The notes: generated by a model from the sequence alone, not told the origin. A stretch of 8,397 nt of DNA from Planctomycetaceae bacterium (GCA_031274045.1 JAISQS010000207.1:1-8397); one strand, 5' to 3'; numbered from the stretch's first letter, positions 1 to 7,563 are shown. A program made the numbers and translations.

Positions 1-465
1 GGCAACCCCGATTCGGATTTGGTGTTTGTTGGCGAGGCACCCGGCGCGGACGAGGACAGATTGGGCGAGCCGTTTGTGGGGCGTTCGGGCAAATTGCTCA
101 CAGACATCATAACAAAAGGAATGAACTTCCAACGCGAAGATGTCTACATTTGCAATATCCTACGTTGCCGACCGCCAAACAACAGACCGCCGTCCCCAAT
201 AGAAGCTGCAAATTGCAATAAATTCCTAGAAGAAACATTGAACATAATCAACCCGAAATTCATCTGTTGTCTAGGCTCAATCGCAACAAAATACCTACTC
301 CAATCAGATAAATCCATCGGAACCATGCGCGGAAAAATTCACCAATACAAAAACGCAAAAGTCATCTGCACCTACCACCCCTCATACCTACTAAGAGTTC
401 CCGACGCAAAAAAAGATACATGGGAAGATATAAAATTACTACTAAAAATCATGAAAGAAGAATGA
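1..465 (+). CDS. Uracil-DNA glycosylase, family 4 (Fe-S type), C-terminal part; 5' end outside window
   Basis: Removes uracil from DNA to start base excision repair. The frame is open from base 1, so the true start lies upstream; 154 residues are visible. Seen: the family 4 active-site motif GEAPGADED at visible residues 11-19, followed by EPFVGRSGKLL; two cysteines at residues 56 and 72, separated by 15 residues, as in the second half of the 4Fe-4S ligand set of thermophilic UDGa; and the C-terminal motif HPSYLLR at 126-132, the uracil-binding His loop. The first cysteine pair would be in the missing N-terminus. The stop is TGA at 463-465. A TTG at 19 is not a credible start because it would remove half of the first motif. 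The first ~120 bases are G+T-richer than the rest, a pattern seen elsewhere in the window. The next gene on the same strand starts 107 bp away, with no clear terminator between them. Confidence 0.93.
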   Translation, partial: GNPDSDLVFVGEAPGADEDRLGEPFVGRSGKLLTDIITKGMNFQREDVYICNILRCRPPNNRPPSPIEAANCNKFLEETLNIINPKFICCLGSIATKYLLQSDKSIGTMRGKIHQYKNAKVICTYHPSYLLRVPDAKKDTWEDIKLLLKIMKEE

Positions 466-572
466 ATAAGATAGTTGCTGATTTTGGATTTTGGAATTGA
501 GATTTTAGGGCAGAATCCACAATCTGCAAAACGTCACTATAAACATTAAACATTTAACGGTAAGAAAAATTT

Positions 573-1403
573 GTGTCATTTCTTAAACTTGAGTCAAAGC
601 GTTTTTTGATATTCGGAGTTGCGAACAAGAAAAGTGTCGCGTATCAAATTGCAACAATGCTTCTCGAAGAAGGAGCGGTTATTGATTTGGTTGTGCAAAA
701 CGAAGAGATAGCGAAGAAGGTAAGGCAACTCTTCCCAAACGAATCAATCTTCATCTGCGATGTTGAAGACGAAAGCTCGATAGAGCAGCTTGCGGATGGT
801 TTGCGTCAACATCTTGCCGACCGGTCTTTGGCGGATGAGCAATTGCGTTATGCCGGATTTGTTCATTCGATAGCGTTCGCTGATTATAGCGGCGGTATGA
901 AACCGTTTTACGCGACACCCAAAAAAGCGTTCATGCAGGCGTTGGATATTTCGTGCTTCTCGCTCTTAACTATTTCGGACAAGTTGCGCGGACTGCTTGC
1001 GAACGACGCGTCGGTTGTGACAATCTCCATATCAAGCACACGTATGGCGAGCGAAAACTACGGTTTCATGGCACCGATTAAAGCTGCACTTGATTCGTCG
1101 TTGGCGTTTCTTGTCAAATCATTCAGCGAATTCTCCGAGATACGGTTCAACGCGGTCGCGCCCGGCTTGCTCAAAACATCCGCGTCGGCGGGCATACCGG
1201 GTTATGCTGATTCGTACATTTACGCCGAACAAGTCATTCCGCGCAAGCGCGCCTTGCGAACAGAAGAAGCCGCCGCAACCGCCGTGTTTCTACTCAGCCC
1301 ACGAGCAAGCGGAATAAACGCACAAAAAATAATCGTCGATGCCGGAATGGAAATAAATTACTTTGACAAAAAAATCATAAAAAATACAGTAACAGGCGAA
1401 TAA
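573..1403 (+). CDS. fabI: Enoyl-[acyl-carrier-protein] reductase-like SDR (FabI family)
   Basis: Probable NAD(P)H-dependent reduction of trans-2-enoyl-ACP, the last step of each fatty acid elongation cycle, in the cytoplasm. The 276 residues are close to the usual FabI length. Seen: the atypical FabI nucleotide-binding motif GVANKKSVAY at 15-24; CDVED at 62-66, the position of the adenine-ring contact; HSIAFADY at 98-105; Tyr163-x6-Lys170 (NYGFMAPIK), the catalytic Tyr/Lys pair; and RFNAVAPGLLKTSASAGIPGY at 191-211, the substrate loop. By hand alignment the second FabI tyrosine (Tyr146 in E. coli) is replaced by Ile153. That leaves room for a FabI-like SDR with another substrate, although the whole sequence resembles planctomycete proteins annotated as FabI (from memory). 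The start is a GTG with only a weak upstream purine stretch; no other in-frame start keeps the N-terminal strand. The 3' end (from ~1245) shifts to A+C-rich codons. Confidence 0.85.
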   Translation: MSFLKLESKRFLIFGVANKKSVAYQIATMLLEEGAVIDLVVQNEEIAKKVRQLFPNESIFICDVEDESSIEQLADGLRQHLADRSLADEQLRYAGFVHSIAFADYSGGMKPFYATPKKAFMQALDISCFSLLTISDKLRGLLANDASVVTISISSTRMASENYGFMAPIKAALDSSLAFLVKSFSEFSEIRFNAVAPGLLKTSASAGIPGYADSYIYAEQVIPRKRALRTEEAAATAVFLLSPRASGINAQKIIVDAGMEINYFDKKIIKNTVTGE

Positions 1404-1433
1404 GATTTCCTGATTGTCTCGGTTTATGTTTAT

Positions 1434-1479
1434 GTTGATGATGATCGTAATGTAGGCAACCGACCGCCGAGCGGTTACC
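1434..1479 (+). repeat. Outlying direct copy of the 42-46 bp repeat unit
   Basis: This stretch (GTTGATGATGATCGTAA followed by a GGCAACCG...CGGTTACC dyad) is a diverged direct repeat of 1563-1604 and an inverted repeat of 1739-1777. Each copy carries its own small stem, GCAACCG against CGGTTGC or CGGTTAC. Three copies within 350 bp, two forward and one reverse, mark this as a repeat family. It sits just outside the large palindrome described next. Confidence 0.8.
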
Positions 1480-1862
1480 TTGTTATACTGCACAAGTCAT
1501 AAACGCATTCGCGTGACGTTAGCGGCGGTAGCTTGCTACCGATGAAACGGGGCGGAAGCCGTGTTGATGATCGTAAGGTGGGCAACCGACTGCCAGGCGG
1601 TTGCGTCGACGTACTCGCCGACAACGGGGGCGTGAAACGCACCGGCAAAACCAATTCGCCCTACGTTTTGGGCGTTTTGGTTTTACCAATATGTGTTCCG
1701 CCCCCTCTGTTTTCGTCTTGCTTCGCTCGCCGAAAACACAACCGCCCAGCGGTCGGTTGCCCACCTTACGAATCAACGCATAAACCACCCCATCTCGTCG
1801 GTAGCAAGCTACCATCGCTAACATGTCACGAATGCGTTTATGACTTGTGTGGTACAACGAGG
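1478..1862. mobile_element. Large imperfect palindrome (~385 bp), MITE-like repeat element
   Basis: The left half (1478-~1660) and right half (~1671-1862) are reverse complements over most of their length. The best match is a perfect 21-bp pair, 1491-1511 with 1829-1849. Further pairs are GGTAGC(TT)GCTACC at 1527-1540 with GGTAGC(AA)GCTACC at 1800-1813; the GTAAGGTGGGCAACCGAC block at 1573-1590 with its complement near 1753-1770; the GGGGGCG region near 1626-1632 with CGCCCCC near 1699-1705; and an inner stem 1644-1661 with 1670-1687, about 15 of 18 matched. The whole element could fold into one long hairpin. It has no transposase and no convincing coding frame. A non-autonomous mobile element or a structured genome-specific repeat fits best; target-site duplications were not identified. 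Confidence 0.75.
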
Positions 1863-1901
1863 GAAGCCACATTCGCTAACGACAGAAAACTCACTACTAA
1901 A

Positions 1902-1928
1902 TTATTATTGTTATTATTGTTATTATTG
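1902..1928 (+). repeat. Tandem repeat, three perfect copies of TTATTATTG
   Basis: Three exact 9-bp units lie back to back about 180 bp upstream of the ankyrin gene start. The sequence is non-coding and composed only of A, T and a periodic G. Such tracts change copy number by replication slippage; an effect on the downstream gene is possible but unsupported. Confidence 0.9.
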
Positions 1929-2096
1929 GGGAGTTGCCTTACACTATGATGTCTGAATCCTTCAGGGTCACGATAAATCGGACGTTCACCGTCAAATGTT
2001 ACCACCAACAAAATCCGAAATAATCATAAAATTTAGCCAAAAAATTGTTGTTTATTTGTTCCATATTCTTAAAACAAAACTTAACAAAAAAAATTT
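1929..2096. other. Leader region of the ankyrin gene with small dyads and a 19-bp shared sequence
   Basis: This is non-coding sequence between the repeats and the ankyrin gene. It contains two small inverted repeats, CTGAA(TCC)TTCAG at 1953-1965 and GACG(TTCAC)CGTC at 1981-1993, and then an A-rich stretch. I found no promoter with good -35 and -10 spacing, although the ankyrin promoter probably lies here. The in-frame extension of the ankyrin frame back to 1996 is not considered translated, because a much better start exists at 2107. Confidence 0.55.
2008..2026 (+). repeat. 19-bp direct repeat, copy 1 (ACAAAATCCGAAATAATCA)
   Basis: An exact 19-bp match to 7662-7680, in the same orientation. 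Both copies are in the non-coding region upstream of a gene, here 81 bp before the ankyrin start and there upstream of panC on the opposite strand. The flanking sequences are not alike. Confidence 0.85.
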
Positions 2097-2101
2097 AAGG
2101 A
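2097..2101 (+). promoter_or_regulatory. Ribosome binding site deciding the ankyrin gene start
   Basis: AAGGA lies 5 bases before the ATG at 2107. The residues after this ATG begin MKR and a hydrophobic stretch typical of a signal peptide. This supports 2107 over the upstream in-frame start at 1996. Confidence 0.85.
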
Positions 2102-2106
2102 AAAGT

Positions 2107-5100
2107 ATGAAAAGAATTTTTGTGAAATTGTTTTCTTGTCTGTTGCCTTCGTTTGGGTTGACAGTGTTTGGGTTGACAGTGTTTGGGTTGATGGCGTTTG
2201 GGTTAGCGACGTTTGGGCAAGAGATTAAGGAAATAAATCCGGCAGCCAAAGCCGCTCTCGTCAGGCATGTTAACCCAAAAATATCTCTTGACGAAATAAA
2301 AAAATTGGTCGGGCAAGGCGCAGACGTAAACGCGAAAGATGCCGCCGGTCGAACATTCTTGCAAAATTTTCTTCGGCATAATCGCGGCGATGTTGTTGAG
2401 ATAGCAAAGTACCTCATCGAACAAAAAATTGACATCAACAAAAAAGATAATCTTGGGCATACTCTATTGCACGCGGCGGCGGATTCGTTTCATGTGAATT
2501 TGGATGTGGTGAAGTTGCTGGTTGAGAACGGCGCGGAAGTCAACGCAAAAGATCACGCCGGTCGAACTCCATTACATTACGCCATTCAAGGAACACCAAA
2601 AAAAGATGTTGCAAAATATCTCGTCGGGAAGGGTGCGGATTTGCTCGCGGTTGATAACTTCGGGAGAACGCCGTCACTCATGCTAAACCAAAACAAAGCA
2701 GACGACGACTGGGTAAAAATTCTCACAAATAAAGAAAACATAAACCAAGCAGACACACACGGAAGAACAATTCTAAACAACGCAATCAAAAATAATCTAA
2801 ATTGGGAAACAATAGAATTTCTTTGCAAAGAATACAACGCAGACACAAACCAAATTGACCGTCAAGGTAAAACACCACTACACCACGCCGTAACAAAAAT
2901 AAACGAAAACAACAAAAAAAATAGACTCGAAACAATAAAAATACTCCTCAAAAATAACACAACCATAAACACAAAAGATCAACAAGGTCTCACGGCATTG
3001 GCGATTGTTGCCGAAAATCCGATTTGCAATGACATCATCACCATGCTCGTACAACACGGCGCGGATATAAATTGCAAAAACCAAAAAGGGACTCCGTTTC
3101 TACAAATCCTACTCGAAAACCAAACCGATGCAGACTTGCTAAAAAAAATCATCACCGAAAATAAAATCAATACCGACACCGAAATCATAAAGGAAGACTC
3201 AAATCTTTTGCATATTGCCGCCGGACAAAAGAACGGATTGGAAAAAATAAAACTCCTCACACAACTCGGATTCAAAATCGATACCAAAAATAATCTAAAA
3301 CAAACCCCACTACTCATCGCAGCATCCACACAAGATAAAACGGAAATTTTGGAATACCTCATCGAAAACGGCGCAGATGTAAACGCAAAAGATGAACAAA
3401 ATAAAACACCTCTCGCCCACGCCGTCGAACACGCGCTCGAATCCAAAGAAGACCTAAAAGTTGTCGAATACTTGCTCAAACAGAAAATTGAAATCAACGC
3501 AAAAGATAACAACGGAATGACTCCACTCATGGCAGTATTAAGGAAGGAATACGTGACCAATACAGACTACACATTTGAAAAACTTATCAAAATAGTCCAA
3601 CTTCTAATCAATAACAAAGCAGACATAAACGCCAAAGATAACACCAATAACACACCCCTACACCACGCAGCATTCATACACAAAATGATCGTCTTCAAAG
3701 ATAAAAATAATCAAAGAAACGGAATGCGGGAAGTACGCCAAAAAAACGAAAAAGAATGCAAAGAATACCTCGAACTAATAAAACTCCTCGTCAAAAACGA
3801 CGCAGACATCAACGCAAAAAATAACGACGGATTAACGCCGTTGGTATTGATGATTTCATTTTATCATGTTGCGAAGTTGGATTTAAAAATACTGAAATAC
3901 ATGATCGAACAAGGCGCAGATAGCAACGCAAAAGATAGCAACGGCATGACTCCATTTCAAATAATCGTTCGGCAAAACGCTACATTGAACAAGGCAGAAA
4001 GTGCGGAGTTCTTTAAGTTGCTGACCGAGCATGGAGGAGAAATAGATTGGTCAAAAGATAAATCAATTACCCCGATAACATGGGCGTTACACAACGGAGC
4101 AGATGTCAAAGAAATAAAATACTTCATCGAACACGGCGCAGATGTCAACACAAAAGATAACGTACACAAAAAAACTCCGCTAACAATGGCTATGAGTGAC
4201 TTACGGAAATATGACGAGAAAAAGATGCGCATTATTGAGTGTCTTGTTCAAAACGGAGCAGATGTCAATGAAGACCAATACGAGAGGAGACTTCCGTATC
4301 AATCATATCCGCCGCCTTTGTTCAAGATAGTAAGATTTTACACTAGTCTTGATCTCGTGAAATTGTTTGTTGAGAAGGGCGCGGATGTTCGTTTCAGAGA
4401 CGAAGTGAGCGGCGGTGTTTTGATATATGCAATAGAAGGCGATGCAAAAAAAGAAATCATCTCATACCTAATCAAACAAGGTGCTGACATAGACATGAAA
4501 GACATCCACGGTTGCCAGCCTATTCATCATTTATCGCGCGCACACCACGTCGAAATTCTCAAATTGTTCATCGATCTCGGTGCCGATATAAACGCAAAAT
4601 CCAATCGCAACGAACGCCCAATTCATTGTGCCGCACAACACGCATCTATTGAAATAATAAAAGCTATGATTGAAAACGGTGCCGATATAAACGTAAAAGA
4701 TAATATTGGTCGAACACCGCTAATGTTGTCGCTGTATGCAAGAAAACCGGATATTGACATCATAAAACTGTTCATCAAACACGGAAATAAAGTAAAAGAT
4801 ACAGACGACGCAGGAATTAACTCGCTACATTTCGCAGCCGAAAACAGAAGTACGAATATTGATATAGTGAAATTTCTGGTGACGGAGAATGACATTGACA
4901 TCAACGCAAAAACTCTTTCGGGTAATAATGTACTACACTTCGCGGCGAGATCACCCACTTCGCAACACGCAACGGAAGTGATCAAGTATCTTGTCGATAA
5001 GGGCGCGGATATAAACGCCATAAACAATCAAGGAGAAACTCCCGCACAAATCGCTTTGAAAAAAATGATCACCAACGGCGACATAAAAAGCGAGCAATTT

Positions 5101-5538
5101 CGTGAGATTCTTGCTGTTTTCAAATTGGACGTATCGCAACGTTTGGCTGATGACAGGACGTTGTTGCATTGGGTCGCGATGGAGGGTCGGAGGAGTGATA
5201 TTGTCCGCGTACTGCTAGATGCAGGTATTCCAATCAACGCAAAAGATAAATTCGGCTCAACAGCATTGCACCTTGCTGTCGCAAATAATGACCTCGCCGC
5301 TGAAAAGATTATCCAATGCCTCCTCGATAACGGTGCCGACGTAAACGCAACCGACATATACAATGCAACTCCATTGCACGATGCCGCATCTGCCAATGTC
5401 CGCCCGCGTATTTTTGCAATCCTGCTCCAACATAACGCCGACGTAAACGCAAAAGATATTCACGGACTAAAACCAATCGACCTCCTACGCGAAGAACTAG
5501 AACCCGAAAAAGCAAATTTGATAAGAAATAAAAAATAA
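2107..5538 (+). CDS. Giant exported ankyrin-repeat protein (1143 aa, about 29 repeats)
   Basis: Residues 1-37 form a signal peptide: MKRIFVKLF, then a hydrophobic core built from FGLTV-like units, ending near ATFG|QE. From about residue 55 to 1130 there are roughly 29 ankyrin repeats of ~33 residues. They are recognised by the GADVNAKD hinge (first at residue 72), a following GxTPLHxA helix start and a (V/I)(V/I)KxLLxxGA second helix. Some repeats are degenerate, for example near nucleotides 3130-3230 and 4260-4340. One carries a ~30-residue charged insertion (about 3670-3770). No enzymatic domain or C-terminal anchor is seen, so the protein is probably periplasmic or secreted and works by binding proteins; the partner is unknown. 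The last repeat runs to the end. Codon choice changes in patches along the gene: KLLV is AAG-TTG-CTG-GTT at 2512 but AAA-CTC-CTC-GTC at 3781. It stands alone and is convergent with the TPR gene. Confidence 0.93.
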   Translation: MKRIFVKLFSCLLPSFGLTVFGLTVFGLMAFGLATFGQEIKEINPAAKAALVRHVNPKISLDEIKKLVGQGADVNAKDAAGRTFLQNFLRHNRGDVVEIAKYLIEQKIDINKKDNLGHTLLHAAADSFHVNLDVVKLLVENGAEVNAKDHAGRTPLHYAIQGTPKKDVAKYLVGKGADLLAVDNFGRTPSLMLNQNKADDDWVKILTNKENINQADTHGRTILNNAIKNNLNWETIEFLCKEYNADTNQIDRQGKTPLHHAVTKINENNKKNRLETIKILLKNNTTINTKDQQGLTALAIVAENPICNDIITMLVQHGADINCKNQKGTPFLQILLENQTDADLLKKIITENKINTDTEIIKEDSNLLHIAAGQKNGLEKIKLLTQLGFKIDTKNNLKQTPLLIAASTQDKTEILEYLIENGADVNAKDEQNKTPLAHAVEHALESKEDLKVVEYLLKQKIEINAKDNNGMTPLMAVLRKEYVTNTDYTFEKLIKIVQLLINNKADINAKDNTNNTPLHHAAFIHKMIVFKDKNNQRNGMREVRQKNEKECKEYLELIKLLVKNDADINAKNNDGLTPLVLMISFYHVAKLDLKILKYMIEQGADSNAKDSNGMTPFQIIVRQNATLNKAESAEFFKLLTEHGGEIDWSKDKSITPITWALHNGADVKEIKYFIEHGADVNTKDNVHKKTPLTMAMSDLRKYDEKKMRIIECLVQNGADVNEDQYERRLPYQSYPPPLFKIVRFYTSLDLVKLFVEKGADVRFRDEVSGGVLIYAIEGDAKKEIISYLIKQGADIDMKDIHGCQPIHHLSRAHHVEILKLFIDLGADINAKSNRNERPIHCAAQHASIEIIKAMIENGADINVKDNIGRTPLMLSLYARKPDIDIIKLFIKHGNKVKDTDDAGINSLHFAAENRSTNIDIVKFLVTENDIDINAKTLSGNNVLHFAARSPTSQHATEVIKYLVDKGADINAINNQGETPAQIALKKMITNGDIKSEQFREILAVFKLDVSQRLADDRTLLHWVAMEGRRSDIVRVLLDAGIPINAKDKFGSTALHLAVANNDLAAEKIIQCLLDNGADVNATDIYNATPLHDAASANVRPRIFAILLQHNADVNAKDIHGLKPIDLLREELEPEKANLIRNKK
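2151..2220 (+). repeat. 15-bp tandem repeat (4.7 copies) inside the signal peptide
   Basis: The units at 2151, 2166, 2181 and 2196, plus a partial at 2211, begin GTTTGGG. The first two are identical and the third and fourth diverge at their 3' ends. They encode FGLTV, FGLTV, FGLMA, FGLAT and FG (residues 16-37), the hydrophobic core of the signal peptide. Because the unit is 15 bp, copy changes keep the frame and only lengthen or shorten the core by five residues. Confidence 0.95.
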
Positions 5539-5548
5539 TCCGAACATA

Positions 5549-5639
5549 TTTTAGCACGCAGACGACGCAGATTTTAAAGATATTCGCAGATAAAAAATCT
5601 GCGCAAATCCTGATAATCTGCGTCATCTGCGTGTCAAAA
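5549..5639. repeat. Palindromic repeat family, copy 1 (43-bp arms, 5-bp loop)
   Basis: The left arm 5549-5591 and right arm 5597-5639 are imperfect reverse complements around an AAAAA loop. The arms carry the units CACGCAGA and GACGCAGAT. Bases 5552-5585 match 7749-7782 at 33 of 34 positions, so this is a repeat family rather than a one-off terminator. It fills the gap between two convergent genes (10 bp after the ankyrin stop, 18 bp before the TPR gene's stop), where it could also end transcription from both sides. There is no T-run after either arm, so it is not a classical intrinsic terminator. CGCAGAT-type palindromes are familiar from unrelated genomes (from memory, unchecked). Confidence 0.85.
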
Positions 5640-5657
5640 CTACGTGCCAAAAAATGT

Positions 5658-6623
5658 TTAATTTCTGACTCTGATTTCCCTTCTTAGATTTTCGGCTTGT
5701 TGGTGTCGATTGAGTTTATCCATGATTTTTGCGGTTTCGTTTAGTGCGTCGATTACCAACAATTTGTCTTCGGTATATTGCGAGGGGATACGCATTAGAG
5801 TGACGGCGGCATCTTCGAGTGATCCTATTTGTGCGGCAGCTTTGGCGTATAAAAACAGAGGTCCGGCGCGTAGAGGTTGCGGGAGTTGTTCGATGTATCT
5901 GATGATCGGTTGTAGTCCTTTTTCGTTGCGCAAAGTTGGTATTCGCTCTCGCCAAAGTAACAACCCCGCAAGAATCGTGACATTTTTTCGAATCTCTATC
6001 AATTTTGGATTGTCGTTTTTTTGGGTGATGATTGTTTTTTTTGTGCTGTCGTTTTCTGATTTGTCATCGGTACTGTTATCGGATTGGTTCGCCAAACTTT
6101 GCAAGTGATGCAATCCGATATTTCTCAAAGAATGCTCACGCTCAAGAGACAACACCGACGAAGCAAGCAATTCGGCAGCGGGATTGGGGTTTGACGTAGC
6201 GATTTGTCTTAAAAAGTTGAAGGCGGATTGTGAGCTTGGTTTTGTGCCGCGAATCAATTCGCTCGAAGCAACCGACCAAACAATCGGTATCGATTCAAGC
6301 GAAACAACCGAATCAACACGGCAAAGTTGATAATACTCCTCAACCGCAACTGCAACATCTCCAACAAAACGCGAACAACGTACTATTTGCAAAGTACAAT
6401 ATTTCCACTCCTTCAAACGACTCATGTCTGTCTTTGAGCTTCGTATTTTTTTGTACAATTCGCGCGACTGCAAATAATCGCCGCGAGCAAAAAGAATATC
6501 AGCATTATTGAGTTCTTTTGTCTGATTGCTATCTGAATCAGCCAACAAATCAGCCGTCAATTCACAAACAGGCATCAAAACACCGCCATAAAAAAACGCA
6601 AGTAAAATTTCACGCCGTAACAT
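5658..6623 (-). CDS. TPR-like exported protein of unknown function
   Basis: 321 residues. The N-terminus MLRREILLAFFYGG has a basic start and a hydrophobic stretch (about 6-19), consistent with a signal peptide or a single membrane anchor. Residues ~37-66 (ADILFARGDYLQSRELYKKI) look like one tetratricopeptide helix pair, and residues ~254-315 (LFLYAKAAAQIGSLEDAA..., NRHQQAENLRREI) look like further TPR-type helices. Between them is a polar low-complexity linker at about 180-206, rich in Asn, Asp, Ser and Lys. No catalytic motif is seen. Cys20 does not sit in a proper lipobox (MPVC). The start ATG at 6623 is 30 bp after the panC stop, so the two are probably one transcript, but no good Shine-Dalgarno is visible. 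The function is probably scaffolding or protein binding at the envelope; I do not recognise a named family. Confidence 0.75.
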   Translation of the reverse strand: MLRREILLAFFYGGVLMPVCELTADLLADSDSNQTKELNNADILFARGDYLQSRELYKKIRSSKTDMSRLKEWKYCTLQIVRCSRFVGDVAVAVEEYYQLCRVDSVVSLESIPIVWSVASSELIRGTKPSSQSAFNFLRQIATSNPNPAAELLASSVLSLEREHSLRNIGLHHLQSLANQSDNSTDDKSENDSTKKTIITQKNDNPKLIEIRKNVTILAGLLLWRERIPTLRNEKGLQPIIRYIEQLPQPLRAGPLFLYAKAAAQIGSLEDAAVTLMRIPSQYTEDKLLVIDALNETAKIMDKLNRHQQAENLRREIRVRN

Positions 6624-6653
6624 TGGTTTTATTATTTGTTGGTTGATTTATCT

Positions 6654-7556
6654 TTATTGTATTGAGATGATTTTGTTGTCGATCAATCTTGTGTTGCTGA
6701 TTTTTGCTGCTATTAGGATTATTATTTTTTTGTGATTTTCGATTGATTTTAGTTCGTTTAGAGTTATCGGGTCGGCGACTGCTATGTAATCGATTTCTGC
6801 GTTGTCTGCATTCAGGATTTTATTTTTTATTGCGTTTGTTATTGTTTCGACATTTCGGCATTTTTCGTTTACTATAATATTTTCTGCGAGCAACAGGCTT
6901 TGGTGAATTGATGTTGCTTGTTTTTTTTGCTGATCGGTAAGGTATGCGTTGCGGCTACTTAGGGCAAGTCCGCTTTGATCACGGACAATCGGACAAGTCA
7001 CAATCTCAATTGGCAGATTCAAATCAGCCGTCATCTTTCGCACAACACAGACCTGTTGATAATCCTTTTGTCCAAAATATGCGGCATCGGCTCTTGCAAT
7101 ATTGAACAACTTCAAGACTACTGTCGTCACTCCGTCAAAATGTGTCGGGCGGCATTTTCCTTCGAGTGATTCCGTAACGCCGCCGACCTTCACCACTGAA
7201 TTAAAACCATCGGGGTACATGTCAGAAACCTCCGGCACAAACACCCGATACATACACTCCAACCCAAGACCATCAATAAGTTGGACATCATTATTAAGAG
7301 TGCGCGGATAGCTGTTGTAATCTTCGCCTTTGCCAAATTGCATTGGGTTGACGAATATTGAAACGATAATGGAGTCGCATTCTAAACTTGCTTGTCGTAT
7401 AAGACTTATGTGACCATCGTGTAAGTTGCCCATTGTCGGGACAAGCCCAATCCGCTTCCCGCTCCGCCGCTCCGCACTCGCCCACTCACACAACTCACAA
7501 ACAGAAGAAATCACAGACCGAAAACCACAATCAACTATATTAGAATTTCTTGACAT
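6654..7556 (-). CDS. panC: Pantothenate synthetase (pantoate-beta-alanine ligase)
   Basis: Joins pantoate and beta-alanine with ATP, giving pantothenate, AMP and PPi; this is the last step of vitamin B5 synthesis on the way to CoA and acyl carrier protein. Seen in the 300-residue protein: PTMGNLHDGH at 40-49, the HxGH nucleotide-binding signature; VSIFVNPMQFGKGEDYNSYPRT at 65-86, which contacts pantoate; FGQKDYQQ at 161-168; and RDQSGLALSSRN at 192-203, with the KMSKS-like SSRN. All key positions appear intact and the length is normal for the family. The frame stays open back to 7817, but the 87-residue extension runs through repeats and has no PanC similarity, so the ATG at 7556 is chosen; its ribosome binding site is weak. 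It is the first gene of a probable two-gene unit with the TPR protein. Confidence 0.96.
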   Translation of the reverse strand: MSRNSNIVDCGFRSVISSVCELCEWASAERRSGKRIGLVPTMGNLHDGHISLIRQASLECDSIIVSIFVNPMQFGKGEDYNSYPRTLNNDVQLIDGLGLECMYRVFVPEVSDMYPDGFNSVVKVGGVTESLEGKCRPTHFDGVTTVVLKLFNIARADAAYFGQKDYQQVCVVRKMTADLNLPIEIVTCPIVRDQSGLALSSRNAYLTDQQKKQATSIHQSLLLAENIIVNEKCRNVETITNAIKNKILNADNAEIDYIAVADPITLNELKSIENHKKIIILIAAKISNTRLIDNKIISIQ

Positions 7557-7563
7557 ATAAGCC

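Noticed and set aside
1434..1862. CRISPR array or retron
   Set aside because: The repeats are in mixed orientation, few and unevenly spaced, and no cas gene or reverse transcriptase is present.
1519..1949. Open frames of 117 and 138 codons on opposite strands over the intergenic palindrome
   Set aside because: They are by-products of the inverted repeat, have no start signals or protein-like composition, and mirror each other because the DNA is self-complementary.
1996..2106. 37-residue N-terminal extension of the ankyrin protein
   Set aside because: It lacks a ribosome binding site and would bury the signal peptide; AAGGA sits 5 bases before the ATG at 2107.
2979..3560. 193-codon antisense frame within the ankyrin gene, and similar ones with repeated SAP-like motifs
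   Set aside because: The repeated motif is the antisense reading of GADVNAKD codons; these are shadows of the ankyrin array.
5549..5639. Intrinsic bidirectional terminator
   Set aside because: The hairpin is well placed, but neither side has a T-run, and a near-identical copy exists elsewhere, so it is reported as a repeat family member.
6564..6623. Lipoprotein signal in the TPR-like protein (Cys20)
   Set aside because: The residues before the cysteine (MPV) do not fit a lipobox, which needs a small residue at -1.
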